From the NCBI RefSeq assembly GCF_022879575.1, contig NZ_CP084261.1:868001-932000 (forward strand): a stretch of 64,000 bases of DNA, given 5' to 3'. Positions 44,908 to 54,500 of the stretch are shown here, piece after piece. Position numbers and translations under genes: made by a program. Source of the stretch: Caballeronia sp. SL2Y3. Lineage in GTDB: Bacteria; Pseudomonadota; Gammaproteobacteria; Burkholderiales; Burkholderiaceae. The notes beneath the pieces are model-generated. The model was not told the origin of the DNA. It searched no databases and saw nothing but the letters and a program-made list of their open reading frames with translations. How positions within the stretch are numbered: position 1 is the first letter of the stretch; each line of letters starts with the position of its first letter.

Positions 44908-45692
44908 GAGTCATCACGGTAGTTTCCGCGAAGGGCGGCGTCGGCAAGACGACGCTCGCCGCCAATCTCGCCTCGGTGGTGGCCGCGCGCAACCGCCGCG
45001 TGATCGTGCTCGATCTCGATCCGCAGAACGCGCTGCGCCTGCATTTCGGCATTCCGCTCGACAGCATCGACGGCATCTCGCGCACGACGCTGAGCCGCGA
45101 GCCGTGGCAGTCGGTGATGTTCGACGGCGTCGATGGCGTGACCGTGCTGCCCTACGGCGCCGTGACCGAGGACGACCGCCGCCGCTTCGAGGCGCTCGTC
45201 GACAGCGACCCGTCGTGGCTCGCGCGCTCGCTCGATGCGCTCGCGCTGGATGCGAACGACATCGTGATCGTCGACACGCCGCCGGGCTCGTCGGTCTACA
45301 CGCGCACCGCGCTGACGGCCGCGAACTTCGCGCTGAACGTGGTCTTGGCCGACGCCGCCTCCTACGCCGCGATTCCCGGCATGGAGCGCATGGTCGATGC
45401 CTACGCCGCGCCGCGACAGGACTTCGCCGGCCAGGGCTATGTCGTCAATCAGGTCGACCAGTCGCGCCAGCTGAGCAAGGACGTGCTCAAGGTGCTGCGC
45501 AACATGCTCGGCGCGAAGCTGTTTCCGGGCGTGATCCATCACGACGAAGGCGTCTGTGAATCGCTCGCGTGCGACACCACGCTCATTCACTACGATCCGC
45601 TCTCGCAAGCCGCCGCCGATCTGCGCGCGTGCGGCGAGTGGCTGCTCGCCGCTATCGATGCGATGGCCGCTTCGTCGAGGAAGCTCGCATGA
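44904..45692 (+). CDS. bcsQ: cellulose operon ParA/MinD-type ATPase BcsQ
   Basis: A 262-residue ATPase of the YhjQ/BcsQ family. The deviant Walker A AKGGVGKTT (residues ~9-17), VLDLDPQNAL and VIVDTPPGSS are present. BcsQ localises the cellulose machinery to the pole in E. coli. The gene overlaps bcsP-like and bcsA by 4 bp at each side (ATGA), so translation is coupled. Confidence 0.92.
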   Translation: MRVITVVSAKGGVGKTTLAANLASVVAARNRRVIVLDLDPQNALRLHFGIPLDSIDGISRTTLSREPWQSVMFDGVDGVTVLPYGAVTEDDRRRFEALVDSDPSWLARSLDALALDANDIVIVDTPPGSSVYTRTALTAANFALNVVLADAASYAAIPGMERMVDAYAAPRQDFAGQGYVVNQVDQSRQLSKDVLKVLRNMLGAKLFPGVIHHDEGVCESLACDTTLIHYDPLSQAAADLRACGEWLLAAIDAMAASSRKLA

Positions 45693-47905
45693 CTTCGGCC
45701 AAGATCCCGTCGCCCGAGACGGAGGTGAGCGTCGCGACCTCGCGGCTCGAACGTTTCGTCGATGCCAGCATCTGGGGCAGCCGCATCGTCGTCGTTCTCC
45801 TTACGATGTTCGCCGCGTTCGCGCTGTACTTCGTCGTGACGGTGCCGCTCGCGTTCGGCCAGCAGCTTGCGTTCGCGAGCATCTGCTTCGTCTGCGCGCT
45901 CGGATTCCGGCGTCTGCAAGGACAATACGCGACGCTCGTGATGATCATGCTGTCCATCGTCGCGTCGGGCCGCTACATGTACTGGCGGCTCACCGAGACC
46001 ACGTACTGGGAACGCCCGCTCGACGCCGCGTGGGGCCTTTTGCTCGTCGCGGCCGAAGTCTACGCGGCGCTCGTGCTGCTGCTCGGCTACTTCCAGACCG
46101 CTTGGCCGCTCAAGCGCAAGCCGCTGCCGCTGCCCGCGGACCGCAGCCAGTGGCCGACCGTCGACATCTTCATTCCGACCTACAACGAGCCGCTCTCGGT
46201 CGTGAAGCCGACGATCTACGCCGCGCTCGCGCTCGATTATCCGACCGACAAACTCGCGATTCACGTGCTCGACGACGGCCGCCGTCCCGAGTTCAAGGCG
46301 TTCTGCGAGGAAGCCGGCGTCAACTGGACCATCCGCACGCATAACCGCCATGCGAAGGCGGGCAACATCAACGAGGCGCTGAAGATCACGAAGGGCGAAT
46401 ATCTCGCCATCTTCGACTGCGATCACATCCCGACGCGCTCGTTCCTGCAGGTCTGCCTCGGCTGGTTCCTGCGCGACAAGCTGCTTTCGATGCTGCAGAC
46501 GCCGCATCACTTCTTTTCGCCCGATCCGTTCGAGCGCAATCTCGGCACGTTCCGCAAGGTGCCGAACGAAGGCGAACTGTTCTACGGTCTCGTGCAGGAT
46601 GGCAACGATCTCTGGAACGCGACCTTCTTCTGCGGCTCGTGCGCGGTGCTGCGCCGGTCGATGGTCGAAGAGATCGGCGGCATCGCGGTCGAAACCGTCA
46701 CGGAAGACGCGCATACGGCGCTCAAGCTGCATCGGCTCGGCTATACGACCGCGTATCTCGCGATCCCGCAGGCGGCCGGTCTCGCCACCGAAAGCCTGTC
46801 CGGGCATATCGGCCAGCGCATTCGCTGGGCGCGCGGCATGACGCAGATTTTCCGCATCGACAATCCGCTCACCGGCAAGGGCCTCAAGATCGGCCAGCGG
46901 CTGTGTTATCTCAACGGCATGCTGCACTTCTTCTATGGCGTGCCGCGTCTCGTGTTTCTCACCGCGCCGCTCTCGTACCTGTTCTTCGGCGCGCACGTGA
47001 TCGAAGCGGCGGCGAGCACCATCGCCATCTTCGCGCTGCCGCACATGATGCACGCGAGCATCACCAATTCGCGCATGCAGCGCAGCTTCCGCCATTCGTT
47101 CTGGGCCGAAGTGTACGAATCGGTGCTCGCGTCGTACATCACCGCGCCGACGCTGCTCGCGGTCATCAACCCGAAGCTCGGCAAGTTCAACGTGACGGCC
47201 AAAGGCGGCCAGATCGCGAAGGACTACTTCGACTGGACCATCTCGCGGCCGTATCTGTTCCTGCTGCTTTTGAACCTGCTCGGCTTCGTCGCGGGCATCG
47301 TGCATATCGTCATGTATTGGCACGTACGCAGCGAAGTGAACACGACGCTGCTCAACCTGTGCTGGACGGTCTACAACATGCTGATTCTCGGCGCGTCGGT
47401 GGCGGCGGCGAGCGAGCGCAAGCAGGTGCGCGCGACGCATCGCGTGTCGATGAAGATGCCCGTCATGCTCAAGTTCTCGACCGGGCGCACGCTCGCCTGC
47501 GAGACCATCGACTATTCGGAAGGCGGCGTGGGCGTCGCGCTGCCGGGCAAGATCGCCGTGCCGATGCACGAGCGCGTCACCGTCTCGCTCTTTCGCGGCG
47601 ACGAGGAATACGCGTTCCCCGCGACCGTCGGTTATACCGAGCCGGGCCGCGTCGGCCTGCGCTTCTCCGAACTCACGCGCGAGCAGGAATACGACTTCGT
47701 AAAGACGACGTTCGCGCGCGCCGATGCCTGGACCGGCTGGTCCGAGGGACGCCGCCCGGATACGCCGCTGCGCGGCTTGTCGCATGTGCTGCTGGTCGGC
47801 ACGCGCGGCATCGCGGGATTGTTCGAGCATTTGTACAGTGACCTTCGCACCTGGATGAACAAGCGCCCGGTCGATGTGAACAAGCTGAAAACCAAAGACC
47901 GATAA
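45689..47905 (+). CDS. bcsA: cellulose synthase catalytic subunit BcsA with PilZ domain
   Basis: A 738-residue inner-membrane GT2. Key motifs are DDG (near residue 193, HVLDDGRR), DCDH (~241), TED (~337) and QRIRWARG (~375), in the order of processive synthases. The C-terminal PilZ domain (from ~576) has RKQVRATHR and DYSEGGVGVAL, the two c-di-GMP contact motifs, so activity should depend on c-di-GMP. The ATG at 45689 is fixed by the ATGA overlap with bcsQ. The bcsB start overlaps its stop by one base. Confidence 0.95.
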   Translation: MTSAKIPSPETEVSVATSRLERFVDASIWGSRIVVVLLTMFAAFALYFVVTVPLAFGQQLAFASICFVCALGFRRLQGQYATLVMIMLSIVASGRYMYWRLTETTYWERPLDAAWGLLLVAAEVYAALVLLLGYFQTAWPLKRKPLPLPADRSQWPTVDIFIPTYNEPLSVVKPTIYAALALDYPTDKLAIHVLDDGRRPEFKAFCEEAGVNWTIRTHNRHAKAGNINEALKITKGEYLAIFDCDHIPTRSFLQVCLGWFLRDKLLSMLQTPHHFFSPDPFERNLGTFRKVPNEGELFYGLVQDGNDLWNATFFCGSCAVLRRSMVEEIGGIAVETVTEDAHTALKLHRLGYTTAYLAIPQAAGLATESLSGHIGQRIRWARGMTQIFRIDNPLTGKGLKIGQRLCYLNGMLHFFYGVPRLVFLTAPLSYLFFGAHVIEAAASTIAIFALPHMMHASITNSRMQRSFRHSFWAEVYESVLASYITAPTLLAVINPKLGKFNVTAKGGQIAKDYFDWTISRPYLFLLLLNLLGFVAGIVHIVMYWHVRSEVNTTLLNLCWTVYNMLILGASVAAASERKQVRATHRVSMKMPVMLKFSTGRTLACETIDYSEGGVGVALPGKIAVPMHERVTVSLFRGDEEYAFPATVGYTEPGRVGLRFSELTREQEYDFVKTTFARADAWTGWSEGRRPDTPLRGLSHVLLVGTRGIAGLFEHLYSDLRTWMNKRPVDVNKLKTKDR

Positions 47906-50394
47906 TGGGCATGGGAATGTCGAAGTTGCGCGTTGAACAACGAACGGGCGAGCGCGCGCCGCGTTTTTGCGAACGACCTCTGGCGCGTGCATTCGCGGTT
48001 TTCGTCGCGTTGCAGACCGCCTTCGCCGCGCCGTTCGCGTCCATCGCGGCGGCGGCGGATAGCGCGCCGCCGACGAGCGGCACGCAGCAGGCGACCGGCG
48101 TGGGCGCAGTACCTGCGCCGCGTCCGGCCGTCGTCTACAACCCCGCCGCGATCCAGCAGCCGGCGCTCGCGATGCCCGTTCCCGCCTTCTCCGGCAAGCC
48201 GGACAAGCCGCTCACCTCGCGCATGCCGACGACCGCCGATCCCGGCACGCTGGTGCCTGGCGGCCGCCGTCAGACGCTGACCTTCGCCGATTACGGCGCG
48301 CTCGATCCGCTGCAACTGCGCGGCACCGACGGCCAGAACGGCATCGCGTTCTCGGTGCGCGGCGACGAAGTGGTGACGGGCGCGGTGCTGCATCTGATCT
48401 ACAGCTATTCGCCGTCGCTGTTGCCGTCCATTTCGCAACTGAAGGTGCTGATCAACGGCGAAGTCGCGGCGACGCTGCCCGTGCCGCGCGATCAGGCGGG
48501 CACGCTCGTCGCCCGCGACGTGGCGATCGATCCGCGCTTCATCACCGAGTTCAATCACCTCAACGTGCAGTTGATCGGGCATTACACGCAGCAGTGCGAG
48601 GACCCGTCCAGTTCGACGCTATGGGCGACCGTCAGCAACGCGAGCTCGCTCGATCTCACGTATGCGTCGATTGCCGGCAAGCCCGACCTCGCCGCGCTGC
48701 CGCTGCCCTTCTTCGACCGCCGCGACGTGCGCCGTCTCGAACTGCCGTTCGTGTTCGCGGGCAAGCCGAGCCTCGCCGCGCTGGAAGCGGCCGGCACCGT
48801 CGCGTCGTATTTCGGCTCGCTCGCGGGCTATCGCGGCGCGATCTTCCCGGCGCAGACCGACAACGTGCCGCTGTCGGGCAATGCCGTGGTGTTCGCCGTC
48901 GGCGATGCGAAAGTCGCGGGCGTCGCTATCCCAGCGGTGTCCGGGCCGACCATCGCGCTCGTCGAACGCGATGCGAACGCGCGCGGGCGTCTGTTGCTCG
49001 TGCTCGGCCGCGACGACAACGAACTGAAGACAGCCGCGAAGGCGCTGGGCATCGGCCGCAACGCGCTGTCGGGAACGAGCGCGACCATCACGCAATTCAA
49101 CGACCTGCAACCGCGCCGCCCCTACGACGCGCCGAACTGGCTGCCGGCCGACCGTCCCGTGCGCTTCGGCGAACTGGCCGAAGCACAGGACCTGACCGCG
49201 CACGGCTACGACGCCGACGCGGTGCGCGTGAACCTGCGCGTGCCGCCCGATCTCTTCATGTGGCAGACGAAGGGCGTGCCGGTGGACCTGCGCTATCGCT
49301 ATACGGTGCGCCCGGCGCCCGACCGTTCGTCGCTCAATATCAGCGTGAACAACGGCTTCGTGCAGTCGCTGCGCATTCCGGCCGTGTCCACTTCGACGTT
49401 CGATCTGGGCACGTACTTCAGCCGCGTGCTGCCGGACAAGACGGTCGCCGCGCGCCGCGAGATTTATCTGCCGCCGTTGCTCATCACGCCGCGCGCGCAA
49501 CTGCGCCTGCACTTCTACTACGACATCCCGAAGACCGGCGAATGCCAGGGCCGCGTGCTGGATAACGTCGTGGGCGCGGTCGACCCGAATTCGACCATCG
49601 ACCTTTCCGGCTTCCCGCACTACATGGCGCTGCCCGATCTGGCCGCGTTCGCGAACGGCGGCTTTCCGTTCACGCGCATGGCGGACCTCTCGCAGACGGC
49701 GGTCGTGCTGCCGAACGAGCCGAATTCGGCCGACTACAGCCTGTATCTGCTGGAAATGGGCCGCATGGGCGCATCGACGGGTTATCCGGTGACGGGCGTG
49801 ACCGTGACGAGCGCGAACGACGTGGACCGCTTCGCGGACAAGGACCTGCTGATTCTCGGCTCGCCGGGACGCCAGCCCTTGCTGCAACGCTGGGCGAAGC
49901 AGATGCCTTTTTCGGGCGATGGCGACGCCCGCACCTTCCAGCTTTCCGATGTGGCGTTCAAGCTCGTCGACTGGTGGCACGGCGAGCAAGGTCCGGAACG
50001 CTCGCCCGCGCGCGCGGACCTTTCGCTCGTGAGTGCGAGCGGCGATGCGCTCCTGACCGGCTTCGAGTCGCCGCTCAAGAGCGGACGCAGCGCGGTCGCG
50101 CTCATCAGCGCGGCGGGGCAGTCGGACGCCGATCTGTCCGCCGCCCTGCTCGACAACGACCTGCTGCCGTCGATTCAAGGCGCGATGGCTGTGATCCACG
50201 GCCGCACCGTGACGGTCACGTCGAACGGCGAAGCGTATTACGTCGGCCATCTCTCGCCGATGCACTACATGCGCTGGGCGCTTTCCTCGCACCCGTTTCT
50301 GCTGGTGATCGCGGGCGTGCTCGCCTCGCTCATCATCGCCGCCCTGTTCTATCGCGCGCTGCGTTCGATCGCCGCGCGGCGTTTGAGGGACTGA
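47905..50394 (+). CDS. bcsB: cellulose synthase periplasmic subunit BcsB
   Basis: An 829-residue protein with a long signal-type N-terminus (to about residue 52, ending ASIAAAADS), a large periplasmic beta-rich region with the family block LNVQLIGHYTQQCEDPSSSTLW, and a C-terminal membrane anchor (SSHPFLLVIAGVLASLIIAAL). BcsB binds BcsA and carries the glucan through the periplasm. The start TAATG overlap couples it to bcsA. Confidence 0.93.
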   Translation: MGMGMSKLRVEQRTGERAPRFCERPLARAFAVFVALQTAFAAPFASIAAAADSAPPTSGTQQATGVGAVPAPRPAVVYNPAAIQQPALAMPVPAFSGKPDKPLTSRMPTTADPGTLVPGGRRQTLTFADYGALDPLQLRGTDGQNGIAFSVRGDEVVTGAVLHLIYSYSPSLLPSISQLKVLINGEVAATLPVPRDQAGTLVARDVAIDPRFITEFNHLNVQLIGHYTQQCEDPSSSTLWATVSNASSLDLTYASIAGKPDLAALPLPFFDRRDVRRLELPFVFAGKPSLAALEAAGTVASYFGSLAGYRGAIFPAQTDNVPLSGNAVVFAVGDAKVAGVAIPAVSGPTIALVERDANARGRLLLVLGRDDNELKTAAKALGIGRNALSGTSATITQFNDLQPRRPYDAPNWLPADRPVRFGELAEAQDLTAHGYDADAVRVNLRVPPDLFMWQTKGVPVDLRYRYTVRPAPDRSSLNISVNNGFVQSLRIPAVSTSTFDLGTYFSRVLPDKTVAARREIYLPPLLITPRAQLRLHFYYDIPKTGECQGRVLDNVVGAVDPNSTIDLSGFPHYMALPDLAAFANGGFPFTRMADLSQTAVVLPNEPNSADYSLYLLEMGRMGASTGYPVTGVTVTSANDVDRFADKDLLILGSPGRQPLLQRWAKQMPFSGDGDARTFQLSDVAFKLVDWWHGEQGPERSPARADLSLVSASGDALLTGFESPLKSGRSAVALISAAGQSDADLSAALLDNDLLPSIQGAMAVIHGRTVTVTSNGEAYYVGHLSPMHYMRWALSSHPFLLVIAGVLASLIIAALFYRALRSIAARRLRD

Positions 50395-50395
50395 C

Positions 50396-51547
50396 ATGCG
50401 GCCAACCACCGCCACACTCTTCGCCGGCGCGATGCTCGCGGCGGCCGCCCCCGGCGCGCAGGCCGCGCAGCAGTGCGACTGGCCCGCGTATCGCCTATTC
50501 GTCGAGCGTGTCGTACAGGCCGACGGCCGCGTGATCGACCGCTCGACCGAGACGCAGCAAACCACGTCCGAAGGTCAGTCGTATGCGATGTTCTTCGCGC
50601 TCGTCGCGAACGACCGCGCGACCTTCGACCGCGTGCTCAACTGGACGCGCACGAATCTCTCGGCCAATCAGTTCGACGCGGCGAGCCTGCGCCTGCCCGC
50701 GTGGCAATGGGGCAAGCGGCAGGACGGATCGTTCGGCGTCATCGATTCGAACTCCGCTTCGGACTCCGATGTGTGGATCGCCTATGACTTGTTTCAGGCC
50801 GGGCGTCTCTGGAAAGAGCCGGCGTACACGAAGCTCGCCTACGCGCTCGCGACGCAGATCGTGAAGCAGGAAGTCGCCGATCTGCCGGGACTCGGTCCCA
50901 TGTTGCTGCCCGGCCCGCAAGGCTTTCGCACCGGCCAGCTCACGCGGCTGAATCCGGGCTATCTGCCGTTGCCGGTCTTGCGCGGCCTCGCGCAGGACAT
51001 GCCGGACGGCCCGTGGACGAAGCTCGCGCAGAACGCCGCGAAGATGATCAGAATCACCTCGCCGCGCGGCTACGCGCCGGATTGGGCCGCCTATCAGGCG
51101 AGCGGCAACGGCCAGTTCGTCGTCGATCCGAAGAACGGCGATGTGGGCAGCTACGACGCGATCCGCGTGTATCTGTGGGCCGGCATGGCGTCGCCGGGCG
51201 ATCCGCTCGCGCGTCCGTGGCTCGACGCGCTCGGCGGCATGCGCGCGAGCGTCGCGCAAACGGGCTTTCCGCCCGAGAAGGTCTCGACCATGAGCGGCGC
51301 GGCGAGCGGCGAAGGTCCGCTGTCGTACTGGGCCGCGCTCGCGCCGTACTTCAAGGCGCTGAACGACGAACGCGGCCTCGGCCTCGCGCGCGCGCGTCTC
51401 GAAGCGCTGGCCGCGCCGCCGGTCGCGGGCCGCGAGCCGGTCTACTACGACCGCGTGCTCGGACTTTTCGGCGGCGGTTTCATCGACGGGCGTTATCACT
51501 TCGATGACTTGGGCCGCCTCGTGCCGATGTGGAGAAGCGCATGCTGA
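50396..51547 (+). CDS. bcsZ: periplasmic endo-1,4-beta-glucanase BcsZ (GH8)
   Basis: A 383-residue GH8 cellulase with a Sec signal peptide (residues 1-~22, ending AQAA). The acid catalyst is in TSEGQSYAMFF and the second acid in SASDSDVWIAYDLFQAGRLW. BcsZ trims nascent cellulose. One base separates it from the bcsB stop, and its end overlaps the bcsC start by 7 bases. Length and motifs are complete. Confidence 0.93.
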   Translation: MRPTTATLFAGAMLAAAAPGAQAAQQCDWPAYRLFVERVVQADGRVIDRSTETQQTTSEGQSYAMFFALVANDRATFDRVLNWTRTNLSANQFDAASLRLPAWQWGKRQDGSFGVIDSNSASDSDVWIAYDLFQAGRLWKEPAYTKLAYALATQIVKQEVADLPGLGPMLLPGPQGFRTGQLTRLNPGYLPLPVLRGLAQDMPDGPWTKLAQNAAKMIRITSPRGYAPDWAAYQASGNGQFVVDPKNGDVGSYDAIRVYLWAGMASPGDPLARPWLDALGGMRASVAQTGFPPEKVSTMSGAASGEGPLSYWAALAPYFKALNDERGLGLARARLEALAAPPVAGREPVYYDRVLGLFGGGFIDGRYHFDDLGRLVPMWRSAC

Positions 51548-54500
51548 TCCCGACTCGCAAACGCGTGATCGCGGCGCTCCTGTGCGCCGCGCCGGCAATG
51601 GCCTGGGCGCAGGCGGCGACGACCGATCCGCTTACGGTGCTCATCGATCAGGGCAAGTACTGGCAGTCGCACCGGCGCGGCGACCTCGCGGAACAGGCGT
51701 GGCAGAAAGTGCTGCGCGTGAATCCGAAGCAGCCGGACGCGCTCTTCGGCATGGGCATGGTGCTCGCGGATCGCAAGGACGGCAGCGGCGCGCAGCAGTA
51801 TCTCGCGCAGTTGCGTCAGGTCGCGCCGAACTATCCGAATATCGACGAACTCGGCCGGCGTCTCGGCGAGACCAGTTCGCGCGATCAGACCGTGAACGAC
51901 GCGCGGCGTCTCGCGCAAAGCGGACAGAGCGCGTCGGCGGTGCAGGAATACAAGCGCGCGATCGACGGCAAGCCCGCGACGCCCGCGCTGCAACTCGAGT
52001 ATTACCAGGCGCTCGCCGCCACGCCGCAAGGCTGGGACGAAGCGCGTCGCGGCCTCGAACAGCTGGCGCGCCAGAATCCGGACGATCCGCGCTATCAGCT
52101 TGCGTATGCGCAGCATCTGACGTATCGCGATGCCACGCGGCGCGACGGCATCGCGCGGCTCGCGAAGCTGTCGGGCGACAGCGCGGTCGGCGCGGACGCG
52201 AAGAAAAGCTGGCGGCAGGCGCTTTTGTGGCTCGGCGCGCGGGCATCGGATGCGCCGCTTTATCAGGCATATCTGCAAGCCTCGCCGGACGATGCCGCCG
52301 TGAAGGCCCGCTTCGATTCGATGGTGCAGCAGGACAGGTCCGCGCGCGAACGCTCGCAGGCCGACGCCGCCGTCGATGCGCGCGGGCGCACCGTCGCGGA
52401 TGGTTTCGCCGCGCTGGATCACGGCGACCTCGCGGCGGCGCGCGCGCGCTTTTCGTCGGTGCTCGCGAGTAATCCCAACGACGCCGACGCGCTCGGCGGC
52501 ATGGGCGTCGCGGCGCTGAAGCAGGAGCGTTTCGCGGAGGCCCGCACGTATCTCGAACGCGCGTCGCGGGCCGGCAACCCGGCGCGCTGGAAGGACGCGC
52601 TCACGAGCGCAACGTACTGGACCTATACGAGCGATGCCATCGGCGCGCGCAGCAACGGCCAGATCGCGCAGGCGAAGGCGCTCTTCGAGCGCGCCATCGC
52701 GGTCGATCCGTCCGATGTCACGGCGCAAGTGCTGCTCGGCGAAATGCTGCTTGCAAACGGCGATCCGCGCGGCGCGGAAGCCGCGTACCGCATGGCGCTG
52801 CGCCGTCAGGCCGACAATCCCGATGCGATCCGCGGGCTCGTCGGCGCGCTGGCCGCGCAGGGCCGCGGCGACGAGGCGCTCGCCTTCGCCAACAAGCTCA
52901 ATACGGAGCAGCAGGCGAAAGCCGGCGGCATCAACACGCTGCGCGGTCAGGCGCAGGCCGCTCAGGCGCGCGCCGCCGAAGCGCGGGGCGATCTCGGCGC
53001 GGCGCGCAGTCTCTTCGAAGACGCTCTGCTCAACATGCCGGACGATCCGTGGCTGCGGCTCGACCTCGCGCGCATCTACGTGCGTCAGGGCGCGGTCGGC
53101 AATGCGCGCAGCATGATGGACGGCCTGCTCGCGACGCATCCAGACATGACCGACGCTCTCTATGCGAGCGCGCTGCTTTGTGCGGAGACGCAGGACTGGT
53201 CGGCGGGTCTCGCGCAACTGGACCGCGTGCCGCAGGCAAAGCGCACGTCCGCGATGACGACGTTGCAGCATCGCTTGTGGGTGCATCAGCAGGCGGAACT
53301 CGCGACGCGCGCCGCCGCTGCCGGCCAGAACGGGCAGGCGTTCGCGATCCTGCGCAGCGCCGAGCCGGTCGCGGCGGGCAACGCGGAACTCATGGGTGCG
53401 GTTGCGTCGGCGTATGTGAACGCGGGCGATCCGGCGCGCGCGCTGTCGCTGATTCGCGGCGCGGTCGCGAATGCGCCGAACGATGTCGGCTTGCAACTGC
53501 AATACGCGGGCATTTTGTCCGCCACGCATCAGGATGCCGAACTCGGCTTCGTCATGCGGCGTCTTTCCGCGACGCAGCTCACCACGCAGCAGCGTCGCGA
53601 CTTCGACAATCTGAACGTGGGCATCGTGATCGCGCAGGCGGATGCGGTGCGCAGGCAAGGCGACCTCGCCGCCGCTTACGACGTGATCTCGCCGTGGCTC
53701 GCCGCGATGCCCGACAATGCCGACCTGATAGCGGCGCTCGGCCGCATGTACACCTCGGCGGGCGATGACCGCAACGCGTTGTCGTGTTACCGCGCGGCGC
53801 TCTCGCGCCGTCCCGACGACGTGGGCTTGCAGACGGCGGCGATGTCGGCGGCAAGCGGCGTGCGCGACTTCAAGCTGGCCGAATCGCTCGCGAAGCAGGC
53901 TTACGACGCCGCGCCGAACGATCCGGGCGTGCTCGCGGGCATCGGCCGGATGTATCGCGCGGAAGGCAAGCTGGATCTCGCCGCGCAGTTCCTGCAACGC
54001 TCGCTCGTCGCCGCGAATACGCCTGCGACGGCGAACGCGTCCGGGCAAAGCAATCGCGTGCCGCGCGACTGGCAGAGCGCGATGCAACGCATCGCTTCGA
54101 TGCCGCTGCCGGGCACCAATCCGTTCGAAGGCAAGACCGCGGTCGATACGGCTGCGGCGTCGCTTTCATCGTCGAGTGCGAATAACGCGGGCGCGTATCG
54201 GCCCGTCACCCTACCGAACAATCAGCAAGCCGTGCCGTCCTATCCGCCACCTAGTCTCCCTGGTGCAGCGCCTTATTCTGTGCCTTATTCCGCTCCTTCG
54301 ATGACACCGCGCGCGGCCGCAAGCGGCGGCTATGGCGGTGCAGCGGATGGGACGGCGCAAGCGGGCGGTCGCGCTGTGCGCGGCGGCTTTGGTCCCGATG
54401 CTTATGAATCGGTGCAGACGGGCGGCTACGGCGGCGCTTCGGATGGCACGGGGCAATCAGGCAGTCGACGCGAACTTGGCGGCTATGGTGGCGATGCTTT